Source: Chryseobacterium limigenitum (GTDB lineage Bacteria; Bacteroidota; Bacteroidia; Flavobacteriales; Weeksellaceae). From it: a stretch of 64,000 bases of DNA. The notes below the pieces were generated by a model. The model worked only from the letters and a program-made list of their open reading frames with translations, did not search any database and was not told the DNA's origin. Of the stretch, positions 52,300-61,350 are shown piece by piece. The stretch lies in the NCBI RefSeq assembly GCF_900114875.1, contig NZ_FPKW01000014.1:44481-108480 (forward strand), in the 5' to 3' direction. The translations under genes and the position numbers were made by a program. Numbering within the stretch: position 1 is the stretch's first letter; each line of letters begins with the position of its first letter.

Positions 52300-53964
52300 T
52301 TATCCTTTATAATTATAAAGATTTTTATAATATTCATCAGCCATTCTATCGCTATTGAATTGATCTTTAACATCATTCATCGAGTTATGCTGAATTTTTC
52401 TCCATTGATTAGGATTGTCGTAATAGGTTGGAAGAATCTCGTTTTCAAGGATTTCGTATAATTTATTCAGATCATAATTATCCTGTTCGTAAATACTCAT
52501 ATTATGATAATCTGCTTTTGGAACCACGAAAGAATTTTCTCCGTGTTTTGCAAATTCCGGGATCCAGCCATCGTCTGTTGAAAGGTTTACAGAACCGTTC
52601 ATTGATGCCGTCATTCCCGATGTTCCGGAAGCTTCTCTTGGAACTCTTGGATTGTTTAACCAAAGATCAGAACCTTGTTTTAAAGATTTACTTAATGAAA
52701 GTTCATAACCTGTAAGAACCGCCATATTTTTGTGATTTTTACTTTCTTCAACCAACGTGTTGAAAGTAGAAATTGCGGAATAATCCATCGGATAAGGCTT
52801 TCCGGCCCAGATAATCTGTACAGGATATTTTGGATTATTTAATAATTTATAAAATCTGTCTTTATCATGTAAAAGCAAGTCCGCACGCTTGTAGCCTGCA
52901 AATCTTCTCGCCCAGACAATCGTGAAAATATTTGGATTAAATAAATTCCCGGTTTGGTCTGCAACAATTTTGAAAAGTCTCTTTTTTAGATGTTTTTTAC
53001 GGTAATCAAATACGATTTCGTTGTTTTCATCTTTAGAGTTATAAAGCGGTTTATCCGACCAGTATTTGAATTCCTGAGCGTTGGTGATTGAAGTTATCTC
53101 ACAAATTCCCGGATATTTGCTCCACATTGCTCTGGAAACAACCCCGTGAAGTTGGGAAACTCCATTGGCAACTTTTGCCATTTTCAAAGCGCAGAGCGAA
53201 TGGTTGAAACGGTCATCATCAAAACCTTCAATACTTTTTACTTCTTCCATGCTGAAACCAGAAAAATAAGACATGTCGTAACATAATTTCATGTTATGCT
53301 TCTCATTTCCGGCTTCTTCAGGCGTGTGAGTCGTGAAAACTAATTTCTCTTTCACTTTATTAAGATCTCCTTTATATTTTTTCAATAAATGGAACGCTGC
53401 GGGAAGTCCGTGAGCTTCATTAAGATGGTAAGTATCTCTTTCAAGATTCATTTCATCCAGCAATTTGGCACCGCCTTTTCCTAATAAAATGTATTGTGCA
53501 AGCTTTGTAGACTCGTTGGCGTCGTATAATCTGTGCGAAATTGTTTTAGAAATATGATCATTTTCAGGAACGTCTGTTGAAAGGAAAAACATCGGTGCCG
53601 TATTGAAGATTTCAGGATCTAAATACCAGACTTTAACCCAAACAGGGGCGCTGTGAATTTCGATCTGAAATTTTATTCCTGTATCTTCCAGAAAACTGTA
53701 CATTTTTTTTGTCCAGGTCGGCTGTAAGGTCTGATCATGATTTCTTGCCTGATCATAATATCCAAACTTCCAGAGAATCCCAATCCCGATAAGGTCTTGC
53801 TTTAAATTATAAGCACTTCTCATGTGAGAACCCGCCAAGAAACCCAAACCTCCCGAATATATTTTTAAGACCTGCTCAAGGGCAAATTCCATTGAGAAAT
53901 AGGCAACTTTTTTAGAATATTGAGGATTAATACCAAACGGCATTTTAAAATTTTTAAAATCCAT
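52300..53964 (-). CDS. Alpha-glucan phosphorylase-like protein, PLP-lysine position substituted
   Basis: 554 residues, short against the ~800 of GlgP but typical of the shorter alpha-glucan phosphorylase group. GT-B fold landmarks: VAYFSMEFALEQVLKIYSGGLGFLAGSHMRSAY (about 17-49), TYHLNEAHGLPAAFHLL, VFTTHTPEEAGNEKH, WARRFAGYKRADLLL, WAGKPYP. Near 444-457 the block is EASGTSGMTASMNG: family members that use PLP have Lys where Thr452 stands here. Without that Lys the Schiff base to PLP cannot form, so the phosphorylase reaction is doubtful; another glycosyl-transfer or glucan-binding role is possible. Monocistronic. Confidence 0.8.
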   Translation of the reverse strand: MDFKNFKMPFGINPQYSKKVAYFSMEFALEQVLKIYSGGLGFLAGSHMRSAYNLKQDLIGIGILWKFGYYDQARNHDQTLQPTWTKKMYSFLEDTGIKFQIEIHSAPVWVKVWYLDPEIFNTAPMFFLSTDVPENDHISKTISHRLYDANESTKLAQYILLGKGGAKLLDEMNLERDTYHLNEAHGLPAAFHLLKKYKGDLNKVKEKLVFTTHTPEEAGNEKHNMKLCYDMSYFSGFSMEEVKSIEGFDDDRFNHSLCALKMAKVANGVSQLHGVVSRAMWSKYPGICEITSITNAQEFKYWSDKPLYNSKDENNEIVFDYRKKHLKKRLFKIVADQTGNLFNPNIFTIVWARRFAGYKRADLLLHDKDRFYKLLNNPKYPVQIIWAGKPYPMDYSAISTFNTLVEESKNHKNMAVLTGYELSLSKSLKQGSDLWLNNPRVPREASGTSGMTASMNGSVNLSTDDGWIPEFAKHGENSFVVPKADYHNMSIYEQDNYDLNKLYEILENEILPTYYDNPNQWRKIQHNSMNDVKDQFNSDRMADEYYKNLYNYKG

Positions 53965-54168
53965 ACATCAATGTTTTTTTTTGTAATCGAAAAACAAATG
54001 TATTGATTATGAAAATAAACTCTACATTAATTATATAATAAATTATTTTTAAAAGCATCTTCTGAACAGTTTTTTTGCTTATCTTTAAGTGTAAGAAATT
54101 GATAATCAAAAACTTTATTAGTGAAATCGTAGCGGGTATTTGTTGTTTAACATAATAAAAAAGAAGTC

Positions 54169-54966
54169 ATGAAAAAGGTATTTTCCGATGAAGATCTGAT
54201 CAAAAATCTGAGTTTATACTATCTGAACCGACATTTGAAAAAAAAGCCGATGGAGAAGTATCACCGTACGATAGATGAATCTCCGCTTCATGACCGCGAA
54301 AAATATAAGAAGAAAGCCGAGATCTTGCTCCTTAATTCTTTCATGCATCATTTTCCTGAAGTTAAATTTGAAGATCTTACCTGCGAAAGCCCTGACTTTA
54401 TCGCAAAATTCAACGATAAAAAAATCGGGATAGAATTAACGGAAGTTATCAACCATTTGGAAATGAAGAAGATGGAAAGTAATCTTAATAAGATGTTCCG
54501 TCAGGCAGAAATATTATTAGAACAGGAAGACACTACGAAATATCGTGGTGTTTATTTTTTAGGATTTCACCCGAATATCAGATTTGAATGTCTGGAAGAG
54601 CAGGAGGAAAACATTCTGAATATTTATAAAAGTATTAAAAAGGGAAAACCTTTTGGCTGTGTAAAAAGTATCAGAAAGTCTTTTCATCGCAGAAATGTTT
54701 TCATCACTCATGAGTATAACATGAATTTGTTTGACGAGCTTTGTTCCGAGAAAATTTTAGAGTTAATAGAAAAGAAAAACGAAAAATTTCCTTACTACGA
54801 CACTTCTGTGGACGAATGTTGGCTGGTTATTGTTTCTGATATGAACTCCATTGCTTCACGGTATACTTTCATTCAGGATAAAGAACATTTGAATGAAGTA
54901 AAAAGCCCTTTCCATAAGATATTTCATCTTGAAAATCTTTGCGGAAATATTACGAGTATAAAATAA
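54169..54966 (+). CDS. PD-(D/E)XK nuclease-fold-like protein of unknown function
   Basis: 265 residues, no signal peptide. After a basic helical N terminus (about 1-60) there is a hairpin reading CESPDFIAKFNDKKIGIELTEVINHLE (about 83-109). The spacing of the PD and of Glu in IGIELTEV is that of PD-(D/E)XK nucleases, but the catalytic Lys position is Thr. Later ECWLVIVSDMNSIAS is another core strand. It may be a degenerate or unusual nuclease. It stands alone between the phosphorylase and a T9SS cargo gene; no modification or repair partner is nearby. Confidence 0.55.
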   Translation: MKKVFSDEDLIKNLSLYYLNRHLKKKPMEKYHRTIDESPLHDREKYKKKAEILLLNSFMHHFPEVKFEDLTCESPDFIAKFNDKKIGIELTEVINHLEMKKMESNLNKMFRQAEILLEQEDTTKYRGVYFLGFHPNIRFECLEEQEENILNIYKSIKKGKPFGCVKSIRKSFHRRNVFITHEYNMNLFDELCSEKILELIEKKNEKFPYYDTSVDECWLVIVSDMNSIASRYTFIQDKEHLNEVKSPFHKIFHLENLCGNITSIK

Positions 54967-55066
54967 TCATTGTTGTTTTCTTTTTAAATGATGAATATAT
55001 TTTAATTTTTCACACTTAAATGTATTATTTTTTTTGAATATTGTTATTATTGATTGGAAAAATGTT

Positions 55067-55074
55067 TATATTTG
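55067..55074 (+). promoter_or_regulatory. -7 promoter element of the T9SS cargo gene
   Basis: TATATTTG (TAnnTTTG consensus), with TTG at 55041-55043 at the long end of the allowed spacing (23 bp). 52 bp before the start codon. Confidence 0.5.
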
Positions 55075-55125
55075 ATATGCACTGTCTTACAATCATTTAA
55101 ATTAATAACCATTGAAAAAAAATAT

Positions 55126-57231
55126 ATGAAAAAAACTCTACTATTTCTTCTCTTATTTATTTCACAGACCTTTTTTTCACAGGCAGATTGTACATCTGCA
55201 TTGTCGGTTTGTGGAAACTCGAGTATAACGTATTCTCCTTCCGGAATTGGCGCCGTTAATGAAAGTTTGGGAGGATGCTTAACAACAGGTGAACATAATT
55301 CGATATGGTACAAACTCACGATTGCTACAGGAGGAACTCTTACTTTTGATCTGGTTCCGAACGATCCTGCGGCGGATTATGACTGGGCAGTTTATGGTCC
55401 TAATGTTGCCTGCGGAAGTTTGGGTTCGCCAATACGCTGTAACGCTGCAACTGTTATCGGAGTCGGAGCATCTACAGGATTAAATATGACAAGCACGATT
55501 ACAAATGCTGCAGGAGGCTCATTAACGCCTTACTGCAAATATTTGGATGTTCTGCCGGGACAGACCTATTATTTATATATTGATAACTGGGTCGATGGGA
55601 TTAATCCTACAATGGCTCCATTTGCTTTGACATGGGGAGGAACCGCTACTTTAGCTTCACCTTTTACAGATCCGGCAATACAGCCTCATCCGTTTGTAGC
55701 TCCGGGAATGCCTGCCGCAAATCCGGCGGATCCGAGAGAGGTAATTGTATGTAATAATCCTGCGGTTTTTGATTTCACGACTTTATCAGCGGGAATTCTT
55801 AATAATAATCCGAATTTCCTGATCAGTTATCATACTTCACAAAATAATGCACTTTCGGGAACGAATCCTATTTTAACGCCAATTACGGTTAATACAACGA
55901 CTACTTATTATTACAGCATTCATTATCTGGATCCCGCAAACCCTGCAAATCCTATCAATTCCTGTCGACAGGTTGGTGCATTCAAATTTAAGATGGGAAA
56001 TATTACAGGAATTAATGTTAATTTATTTACCTGCAATAATAACAATGCCGGATTAGGAACATTTAATCTTACAACCGCAGCAGTTTTTGGGGATCCTACC
56101 GCGACTAAGAAATATTATCCTACAATGACTGACCTTAATGCAGGAACTAATGAAATCCTGAATTTTACGGCTTATGTTGCCGCAGAAGGTACAGTGTATG
56201 TAAAAATAACGTCTCAGTTCGGATGTATCGGAACTGCGGTGATCACACTGAAGTTTTTCCCGGTAGTTGTGGTAAATGATGCAACGCTGAGATCTTGTTT
56301 TATTGAAACCAATCCTTCCACAGGATTATTTAATCTTACCAACGCTTCGGTTACAACACAGGGAGGAATTACCAAAAAGTATTATCCATCGTTAACTGAT
56401 GCATTGAACGGGACAAATGAAATTCCTTCCACATTAGCAGCTGCATATATTGCTCCGAGTGGTGTTGTTTATATAAAAGTAACGAACGGAAACGGTTGTT
56501 TTGCCATTGCTAAAGTTACTTTAATAGTGATAGCTCCCGTTTATTCTACAGTTTTAAAAGATAAAACAATCTGTATGGAAGACAAAACTACATTGGATGC
56601 AGGGCCAGGATTCAGTTCTTATCAATGGAGCACGGGAGCTACAACGCAATCTATTACCAATGTCGGCGTTGGAACGTATTGGGTTAAGCTTAAGACAGGT
56701 GACTGTATCACAACTCAAACAGTAAAAGTATATGCTTCAGAACAGCCTGTGATTTCCAGTGTTGATATTTCAACAAATAAGGTTACGATTTCTGTGATGG
56801 GCGGAACTGCTCCATACAAATATTCAATGGACAATATCACTTGGCAGGATTCTAACATTTTCACGAATGTTCCGAGGGGTGATAATATGATTTATGTAAA
56901 AGATGCTTATGATTGTGAACCGATTAATATTACGATTGTTGTTCCGAATCTTATTAACGTCATCACGCCAAACAGTGACGGCATAAATGATGTGATTGAT
57001 TATTCTGCATTGGCTTCAAAACAAAATCTGGTCTTCAATATTTTCGACAGATATGGATCTGAAATTTTCCAGGCTGATAAATTTAACGGCTATAAATGGG
57101 ACGGAACCACTAATGGCGGAAAGAAAGTTCCTACAGGAAATTACTGGTATTCAGTATCATGGAATGAAAAAGATAAAAAGAATACCTTGTTCAAATATAC
57201 CGGATGGGTAATGGTTAAAAACCGGGAATAA
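55126..57231 (+). CDS. T9SS type B sorting domain protein (gliding-motility-associated C terminus)
   Basis: 701 residues from ATG 55126, chosen because it opens the signal peptide MKKTLLFLLLFISQTFFSQ. An N-terminal pre-peptidase-like beta domain (GCLTTGEHNSIWYKLTIATGGTLTFDLVPND) is followed by Asn/Thr-rich modules with two similar repeats (TKKYYPTMTDLNAGTNEIL and TKKYYPSLTDALNGTNEIP), then DKTICMEDKTTLDAGPGFSSYQWSTG. The last ~85 residues are the type B sorting domain (VITPNSDGINDVIDY ... FDRYGSEIFQADKFNGYKWDG ... TGNYWYSVSW). It should be exported by the type IX system to the cell surface. Confidence 0.9.
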   Translation: MKKTLLFLLLFISQTFFSQADCTSALSVCGNSSITYSPSGIGAVNESLGGCLTTGEHNSIWYKLTIATGGTLTFDLVPNDPAADYDWAVYGPNVACGSLGSPIRCNAATVIGVGASTGLNMTSTITNAAGGSLTPYCKYLDVLPGQTYYLYIDNWVDGINPTMAPFALTWGGTATLASPFTDPAIQPHPFVAPGMPAANPADPREVIVCNNPAVFDFTTLSAGILNNNPNFLISYHTSQNNALSGTNPILTPITVNTTTTYYYSIHYLDPANPANPINSCRQVGAFKFKMGNITGINVNLFTCNNNNAGLGTFNLTTAAVFGDPTATKKYYPTMTDLNAGTNEILNFTAYVAAEGTVYVKITSQFGCIGTAVITLKFFPVVVVNDATLRSCFIETNPSTGLFNLTNASVTTQGGITKKYYPSLTDALNGTNEIPSTLAAAYIAPSGVVYIKVTNGNGCFAIAKVTLIVIAPVYSTVLKDKTICMEDKTTLDAGPGFSSYQWSTGATTQSITNVGVGTYWVKLKTGDCITTQTVKVYASEQPVISSVDISTNKVTISVMGGTAPYKYSMDNITWQDSNIFTNVPRGDNMIYVKDAYDCEPINITIVVPNLINVITPNSDGINDVIDYSALASKQNLVFNIFDRYGSEIFQADKFNGYKWDGTTNGGKKVPTGNYWYSVSWNEKDKKNTLFKYTGWVMVKNRE

Positions 57232-57251
57232 TTAAATTATCAATACATAAT

Positions 57252-57280
57252 AAAACCATCTTTCACGAGATGGTTTTTTA
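57252..57280. terminator. Bidirectional terminator after the T9SS cargo gene
   Basis: AAAACCATCT and AGATGGTTTT arms (57252-57261, 57268-57277) with T runs on both sides; it also follows the stop of the convergent NTF2-like gene. Confidence 0.8.
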
Positions 57281-57646
57281 ATTAAATATTTTTGTATCTT
57301 TAAAGTAATCAGAGAGATATAATATTTTTCCGCAGTCTGAAAACTGGATAATTGTACATATTTCATTTTCATAAATACCTTTTCCTGACATATTTCCCAA
57401 AGAATTGGTTTGGTAGAAATATTTTCCGTTTCCTAAAGGGAAAATCTCAGAAACCCGCCATTCGATATTTTCATAACGTCTGAAAATAGCCCTGAACAAA
57501 GCCAAAATTCTGTTTTTACCCGAAATTTCTTTGGAAGGAGGGATCCAGATGATACTTTCATCAGTAAACCATTTTTCAAGCTGTTCTGTTTTTAAAGAAT
57601 TTAAATCCTTCATAAAATGACTGATCTTACAATTCATAATTTTCAT
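57278..57646 (-). CDS. NTF2/SnoaL-like small protein
   Basis: 122 residues. The cone-like NTF2 fold is suggested by an N-terminal helix (MKDLNSLKTEQLEKWFTDESIIWIPPS), then KNRILALFRAIFRRYENIEWRVSEIF (helix and strand), YFYQTNSLGNMSGKGIYENEICTIIQFSDCGKILYLSDYF. Such proteins serve as small-molecule isomerases or scaffolds; no catalytic residues can be assigned. Divergent from the DUF1572 gene by 50 bp. Confidence 0.65.
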   Translation of the reverse strand: MKIMNCKISHFMKDLNSLKTEQLEKWFTDESIIWIPPSKEISGKNRILALFRAIFRRYENIEWRVSEIFPLGNGKYFYQTNSLGNMSGKGIYENEICTIIQFSDCGKILYLSDYFKDTKIFN

Positions 57647-57696
57647 TTATGTAATATACGCGAAAATTATTAACTTGGTTTTTTATTTTAAATGAT

Positions 57697-58287
57697 ATGA
57701 AAGAGCTATTCATCAAACGTTTCGAATATTACAAATCTCTTGGCGACAAAACATTTGAGCAACTTTCTGAGGAGCAGATCTTTTGGCAGTTTAATGAAGA
57801 AAGTAACTCAATAGCTATTATTGTGAAGCATCTTGCAGGAAATATGCTCTCAAGATGGACGAATTTTTTAACGGAAGACGGCGAAAAAAGCTGGCGAAAC
57901 CGTGACGAAGAATTTGTCAATAATTTTAAAACTAAAAAAGAGATTGTAGATTTTTGGGAAGAAGGCTGGAAATGTTTTTTTGATGCTTTAAACCAAATTA
58001 ATGATGAAAATTTATATTCTACACTTTATATAAGAGGCGAACCTCAGTTGGTTGTAGATGCGGTTTTCCGTCAATTGGCACATTATCCTTATCATATTGG
58101 GCAAATAGTTTACATCGCCAAAATGATGAAAAATGACGATTGGAAAACACTTTCCATTGCCAGAAATAAATCACAGGAATTTAATTCTGAAATGAAAAAT
58201 AAATTCTCTGAGACTGATTTTAATTCAAATTCTTCGCCTGTTTGCTTTCGAAATAGTAGCGAAGTGAGAGACGAATATAAACAATAG
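57697..58287 (+). CDS. DUF1572 / DinB-like protein
   Basis: 196 residues, four-helix-bundle DinB style. His triad positions: IIVKHLAGNMLSRWTNFL (His near 49) and QLAHYPYHIGQIVYIAKMM (His near 128 and 132). LTEDGEKSWRNRDEEF is the conserved DUF1572 loop. Such proteins bind a divalent metal and may be thiol-dependent enzymes (bacillithiol transferase group). The last ~25 residues (NSNSSPVCFRNSSEVRDEYKQ) look unlike the family and may come from a repeat run into the frame. Single gene ahead of mtaB. Confidence 0.8.
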   Translation: MKELFIKRFEYYKSLGDKTFEQLSEEQIFWQFNEESNSIAIIVKHLAGNMLSRWTNFLTEDGEKSWRNRDEEFVNNFKTKKEIVDFWEEGWKCFFDALNQINDENLYSTLYIRGEPQLVVDAVFRQLAHYPYHIGQIVYIAKMMKNDDWKTLSIARNKSQEFNSEMKNKFSETDFNSNSSPVCFRNSSEVRDEYKQ

Positions 58288-58320
58288 ACTGAATCAATTC
58301 AGAGTTTTTATTTAAATTAC

Positions 58321-58328
58321 TATCTTTG
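58321..58328 (+). promoter_or_regulatory. -7 promoter element of mtaB
   Basis: TATCTTTG (TAnnTTTG), 26 bp before the mtaB start. The -33 region has no clear TTG. Confidence 0.55.
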
Positions 58329-58354
58329 CACCCATAAAAAATAAGGAATACTCA

Positions 58355-59701
58355 ATGTCCCATTTTCATAGAACTGCCGCTTTTCATACACTCGGCTGCA
58401 AATTAAACTTTGCGGAAACATCTACTATTGCCCGTCAATTAACAGATGCCGGTTATGATAAGGTAAGTTTTGATGATAGAGCGGACATTTATGTAATCAA
58501 TACCTGTTCGGTAACTGAAAACGCAGACCGTGAGTGCAAACTTCACGTAAAAAGAGCAATGAAAGCCAATCCAGAAGGGCTGGTAGTAATTGTTGGATGT
58601 TATGCGCAGTTGAAGCCTGAAGAAATTTCACAGATTACCGGCGTTGATTTGGTTCTTGGAGCCAAAGAAAAATTCAATATCCTAAGCTATTTGGATGATT
58701 TAGAAAAATCTGAAAGCGAGGGAGTTGTACATTCTTGTGAAATTGAAGAAACTGATTTTTTTATCGGAAGTTATTCTATCGGTGACAGAACCAGAGCTTT
58801 TTTGAAAGTTCAGGATGGTTGCGATTATAAATGTACGTATTGTACGATTCCTTTAGCGAGAGGAATTTCCCGTTCAGACACCATCGAAAATGTCCTGAAA
58901 AATGCTAAAGAAATTGCTTCGAGAGATATCAAAGAAATCGTTCTTACAGGGGTAAACATTGGTGACTACGGTAAAGGCGAATTTGGAAACAAAAGACACG
59001 AACATACTTTCTTAGACTTAATTTCAGAGCTTGATCAGGTTGAGGGGATCGAAAGAATCCGTATTTCTTCTATCGAACCGAATCTTTTAAAGGATGAAAG
59101 TATCGAGTTGGTTTCTAAAAGTAAAAGTTTTGTTCCGCATTTTCATATTCCGTTACAATCGGGATGCGATGATTTGTTGAAAAAAATGAAACGTCGCTAT
59201 TTAACAAAATTATACAACGACAGAGTCAATAAGATCCGTGAGGTAATGCCTGATGCGGCTATCGGTGTTGATGTAATCGTTGGTTTTCCGGGAGAAACAG
59301 AAGAAAAATTCATGGAAACTTATAACTTCCTGAATGATCTTCCAATCACTTATCTACACGTTTTCACATATTCTGAAAGAGAAAATACAGAAGCTGTAGG
59401 TATGGAAGGTGTTGTTCCGGTTCCCGAAAGAAAAAAACGTAATAAAATGCTTAGAATCCTTTCTGAAAAGAAAAAGATGGCATTTTATCAAACACAATTG
59501 GGCAAAACGCTTCCTGTTCTTTGGGAGCATGAAAATAAGGATGGCAAAATGTTTGGCTTCACAGAAAATTATGTGCGAGTGCAAAAAGATTTTGACCAAG
59601 CGTCTGTAAACCAGATAGAATTTCTGAATTTAGAAAAAATCCTGTCAGATGGCACGGTTTCTGTGCAATCTTCTTATGAAAGTTTTTTAGCAAAAGCGTA
59701 G
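58355..59701 (+). CDS. mtaB: tRNA (N6-threonylcarbamoyladenosine(37)-C2)-methylthiotransferase
   Basis: 448 residues. It converts t6A37 to ms2t6A37 in tRNAs reading ANN codons, using two iron-sulfur clusters and SAM. N-terminal methylthiotransferase domain: AFHTLGCKLNFAETSTIARQL, VINTCSVTENADRECK and VIVGCYAQLKPE hold the auxiliary cluster cysteines. Radical SAM motif: QDGCDYKCTYCTIPLARG (Cys156, Cys160, Cys163). Late IGVDVIVGFPGETEE is typical. A TRAM-like tail ends the protein. The name MtaB rather than MiaB fits length and motif style. Confidence 0.93.
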   Translation: MSHFHRTAAFHTLGCKLNFAETSTIARQLTDAGYDKVSFDDRADIYVINTCSVTENADRECKLHVKRAMKANPEGLVVIVGCYAQLKPEEISQITGVDLVLGAKEKFNILSYLDDLEKSESEGVVHSCEIEETDFFIGSYSIGDRTRAFLKVQDGCDYKCTYCTIPLARGISRSDTIENVLKNAKEIASRDIKEIVLTGVNIGDYGKGEFGNKRHEHTFLDLISELDQVEGIERIRISSIEPNLLKDESIELVSKSKSFVPHFHIPLQSGCDDLLKKMKRRYLTKLYNDRVNKIREVMPDAAIGVDVIVGFPGETEEKFMETYNFLNDLPITYLHVFTYSERENTEAVGMEGVVPVPERKKRNKMLRILSEKKKMAFYQTQLGKTLPVLWEHENKDGKMFGFTENYVRVQKDFDQASVNQIEFLNLEKILSDGTVSVQSSYESFLAKA

Positions 59702-59755
59702 TCTCTTTGCAAAATTTCTACTAAATTTATTTTTAACTTTTAAATATTACATTCT

Positions 59756-61273
59756 ATGAGAGATAAGTTTTTATCTTGGGGAATTGTATTAGTAATTGTT
59801 GCATGGATTGTAGCTTTACTAATCAGGGCAGATTATTGGATACCAATTTCGTTGTCTGCGTTCTATGCATTAGGCGTATACAACGCCTATCAGTCGAAAC
59901 ACGCTATTTTAAGAAACTTTCCTGTTGTGGGGTATTTTCGATACTTTTTCGAGAGTATTTCGCCTGAAATGCAGCAATATTTTATCGAAAGAGAGACTGA
60001 CGGGAAACCTTTTCCAAGAAATCAACGTTCCGCAGTATACAGACGTGCTAAAAACTTGAGTGATACGGTGCCTTTTGGAACTCAGTTAGAAGTTAATCAC
60101 AGAAAATATGAAGGAATTAAGCATTCCATTTATGCTAAATCTCCCGTAGAAGAACTTCCTAGAGTTTGGGTAGGAGGGGAGCAGTGCTCGCAGCCTTATC
60201 ACGCTTCATTATTTAATATTTCGGCAATGAGTTTCGGGGCACTGAGTGACAGAGCTCAAATTTCTTTAAATAGAGGTGCTAAAAAAGGGAATTTTTACCA
60301 TAATACAGGTGAAGGAGGGATTTCTCCCCACCATTTGGAAGGAGGTGACCTTTGCTGGCAAATTGGGACGGGATATTTTGGATGTAGAGATGATGAGGGT
60401 AAATTTAACCCTGAATTATTTACAAAATATTCCAATCTTCCGAACGTAAAGATGATTGAAATTAAATTATCTCAAGGTGCAAAACCAGGTCACGGTGGAG
60501 TTTTACCGGGAGTAAAAAATACCCCTGAAATTGCAAAAATCCGTCACGTCACACCGGGAATGACGATTATTTCTCCGCCTTCACATTCAGCTTTTTCTAA
60601 TGCAGCAGGCTTGTTGAGGTTTGTACAGCAATTAAGAGAACTTTCCGGAGGAAAACCTGTTGGATTTAAATTGTGTATCGGGGATACTAAAGAATTTGAA
60701 GATATCTGCGTTCAGATGAATGTTCTTAAAATCTATCCTGATTTCATCACCATTGATGGCGCAGAAGGAGGAACAGGAGCTGCACCACCGGAATTTTCTG
60801 ATGGAGTAGGAATGCCTTTAGAACCTGCTCTGATCTTTATTAACAGAACCCTGAACAGCTATAATGTAAGAGATAAATTAAGAGTCATTGCCAGTGGAAA
60901 AGTCTTAACAAGTTTAGATATTCTGAGAGCCGTTGCAATGGGTGCAGATATGTGTAATAATGCGAGAGGATTTATGTTTTCTTTAGGCTGTATTCAGGCG
61001 TTGAGATGTAATAACAATAAATGTCCGACGGGAGTTGCAACACAGGATAAAATGTTAATTAAAGGTCTTGATGTTACGGATAAAGCAGAAAGAGTATATC
61101 ATTTTCATAAGAATACACTTCACACTTGTAATGAGTTGATTGCAGCAGCAGGAAAAAGTTCTTATGAAGAAGTTGATGCCACAATGTTTATGAGAGGTGA
61201 TGAATTTGATCATCTGGCAGACCTTTATTTCCCTGATATTTTGGGGAATGTTAAGCAGAAAGCGAGATTTTAA
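59756..61273 (+). CDS. FMN-binding glutamate synthase family protein (GltB2-like)
   Basis: 505 residues. Two N-terminal membrane segments (about 5-25 and 29-45) anchor it, unlike the classical large subunit. The FMN barrel follows: ISAMSFGALSDRAQISLNRGAKKGNFYHNTGEGGISPHH (about 158-198), KPGHGGVLPGVK, GAEGGTGAAP. CIQALRCNNNKCPTGVA supplies the cysteines of a 3Fe-4S cluster. The glutaminase domain is missing, so it is not a complete glutamate synthase; members of this group may use other donors. No GltD partner is nearby. Confidence 0.88.
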   Translation: MRDKFLSWGIVLVIVAWIVALLIRADYWIPISLSAFYALGVYNAYQSKHAILRNFPVVGYFRYFFESISPEMQQYFIERETDGKPFPRNQRSAVYRRAKNLSDTVPFGTQLEVNHRKYEGIKHSIYAKSPVEELPRVWVGGEQCSQPYHASLFNISAMSFGALSDRAQISLNRGAKKGNFYHNTGEGGISPHHLEGGDLCWQIGTGYFGCRDDEGKFNPELFTKYSNLPNVKMIEIKLSQGAKPGHGGVLPGVKNTPEIAKIRHVTPGMTIISPPSHSAFSNAAGLLRFVQQLRELSGGKPVGFKLCIGDTKEFEDICVQMNVLKIYPDFITIDGAEGGTGAAPPEFSDGVGMPLEPALIFINRTLNSYNVRDKLRVIASGKVLTSLDILRAVAMGADMCNNARGFMFSLGCIQALRCNNNKCPTGVATQDKMLIKGLDVTDKAERVYHFHKNTLHTCNELIAAAGKSSYEEVDATMFMRGDEFDHLADLYFPDILGNVKQKARF

Positions 61274-61298
61274 ACTATCAAAAAGTAATTTCAAAATA

Positions 61299-61333
61299 AA
61301 ACCCGCTACGAATTTCATAGCGGGTTTGTTATT
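61299..61333. terminator. Bidirectional terminator between convergent genes
   Basis: AAACCCGCTA and TAGCGGGTTT arms (61299-61308, 61318-61327), with T-rich sequence on both sides. Confidence 0.8.
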
Positions 61334-61350
61334 TTATAGATTGAATATTC

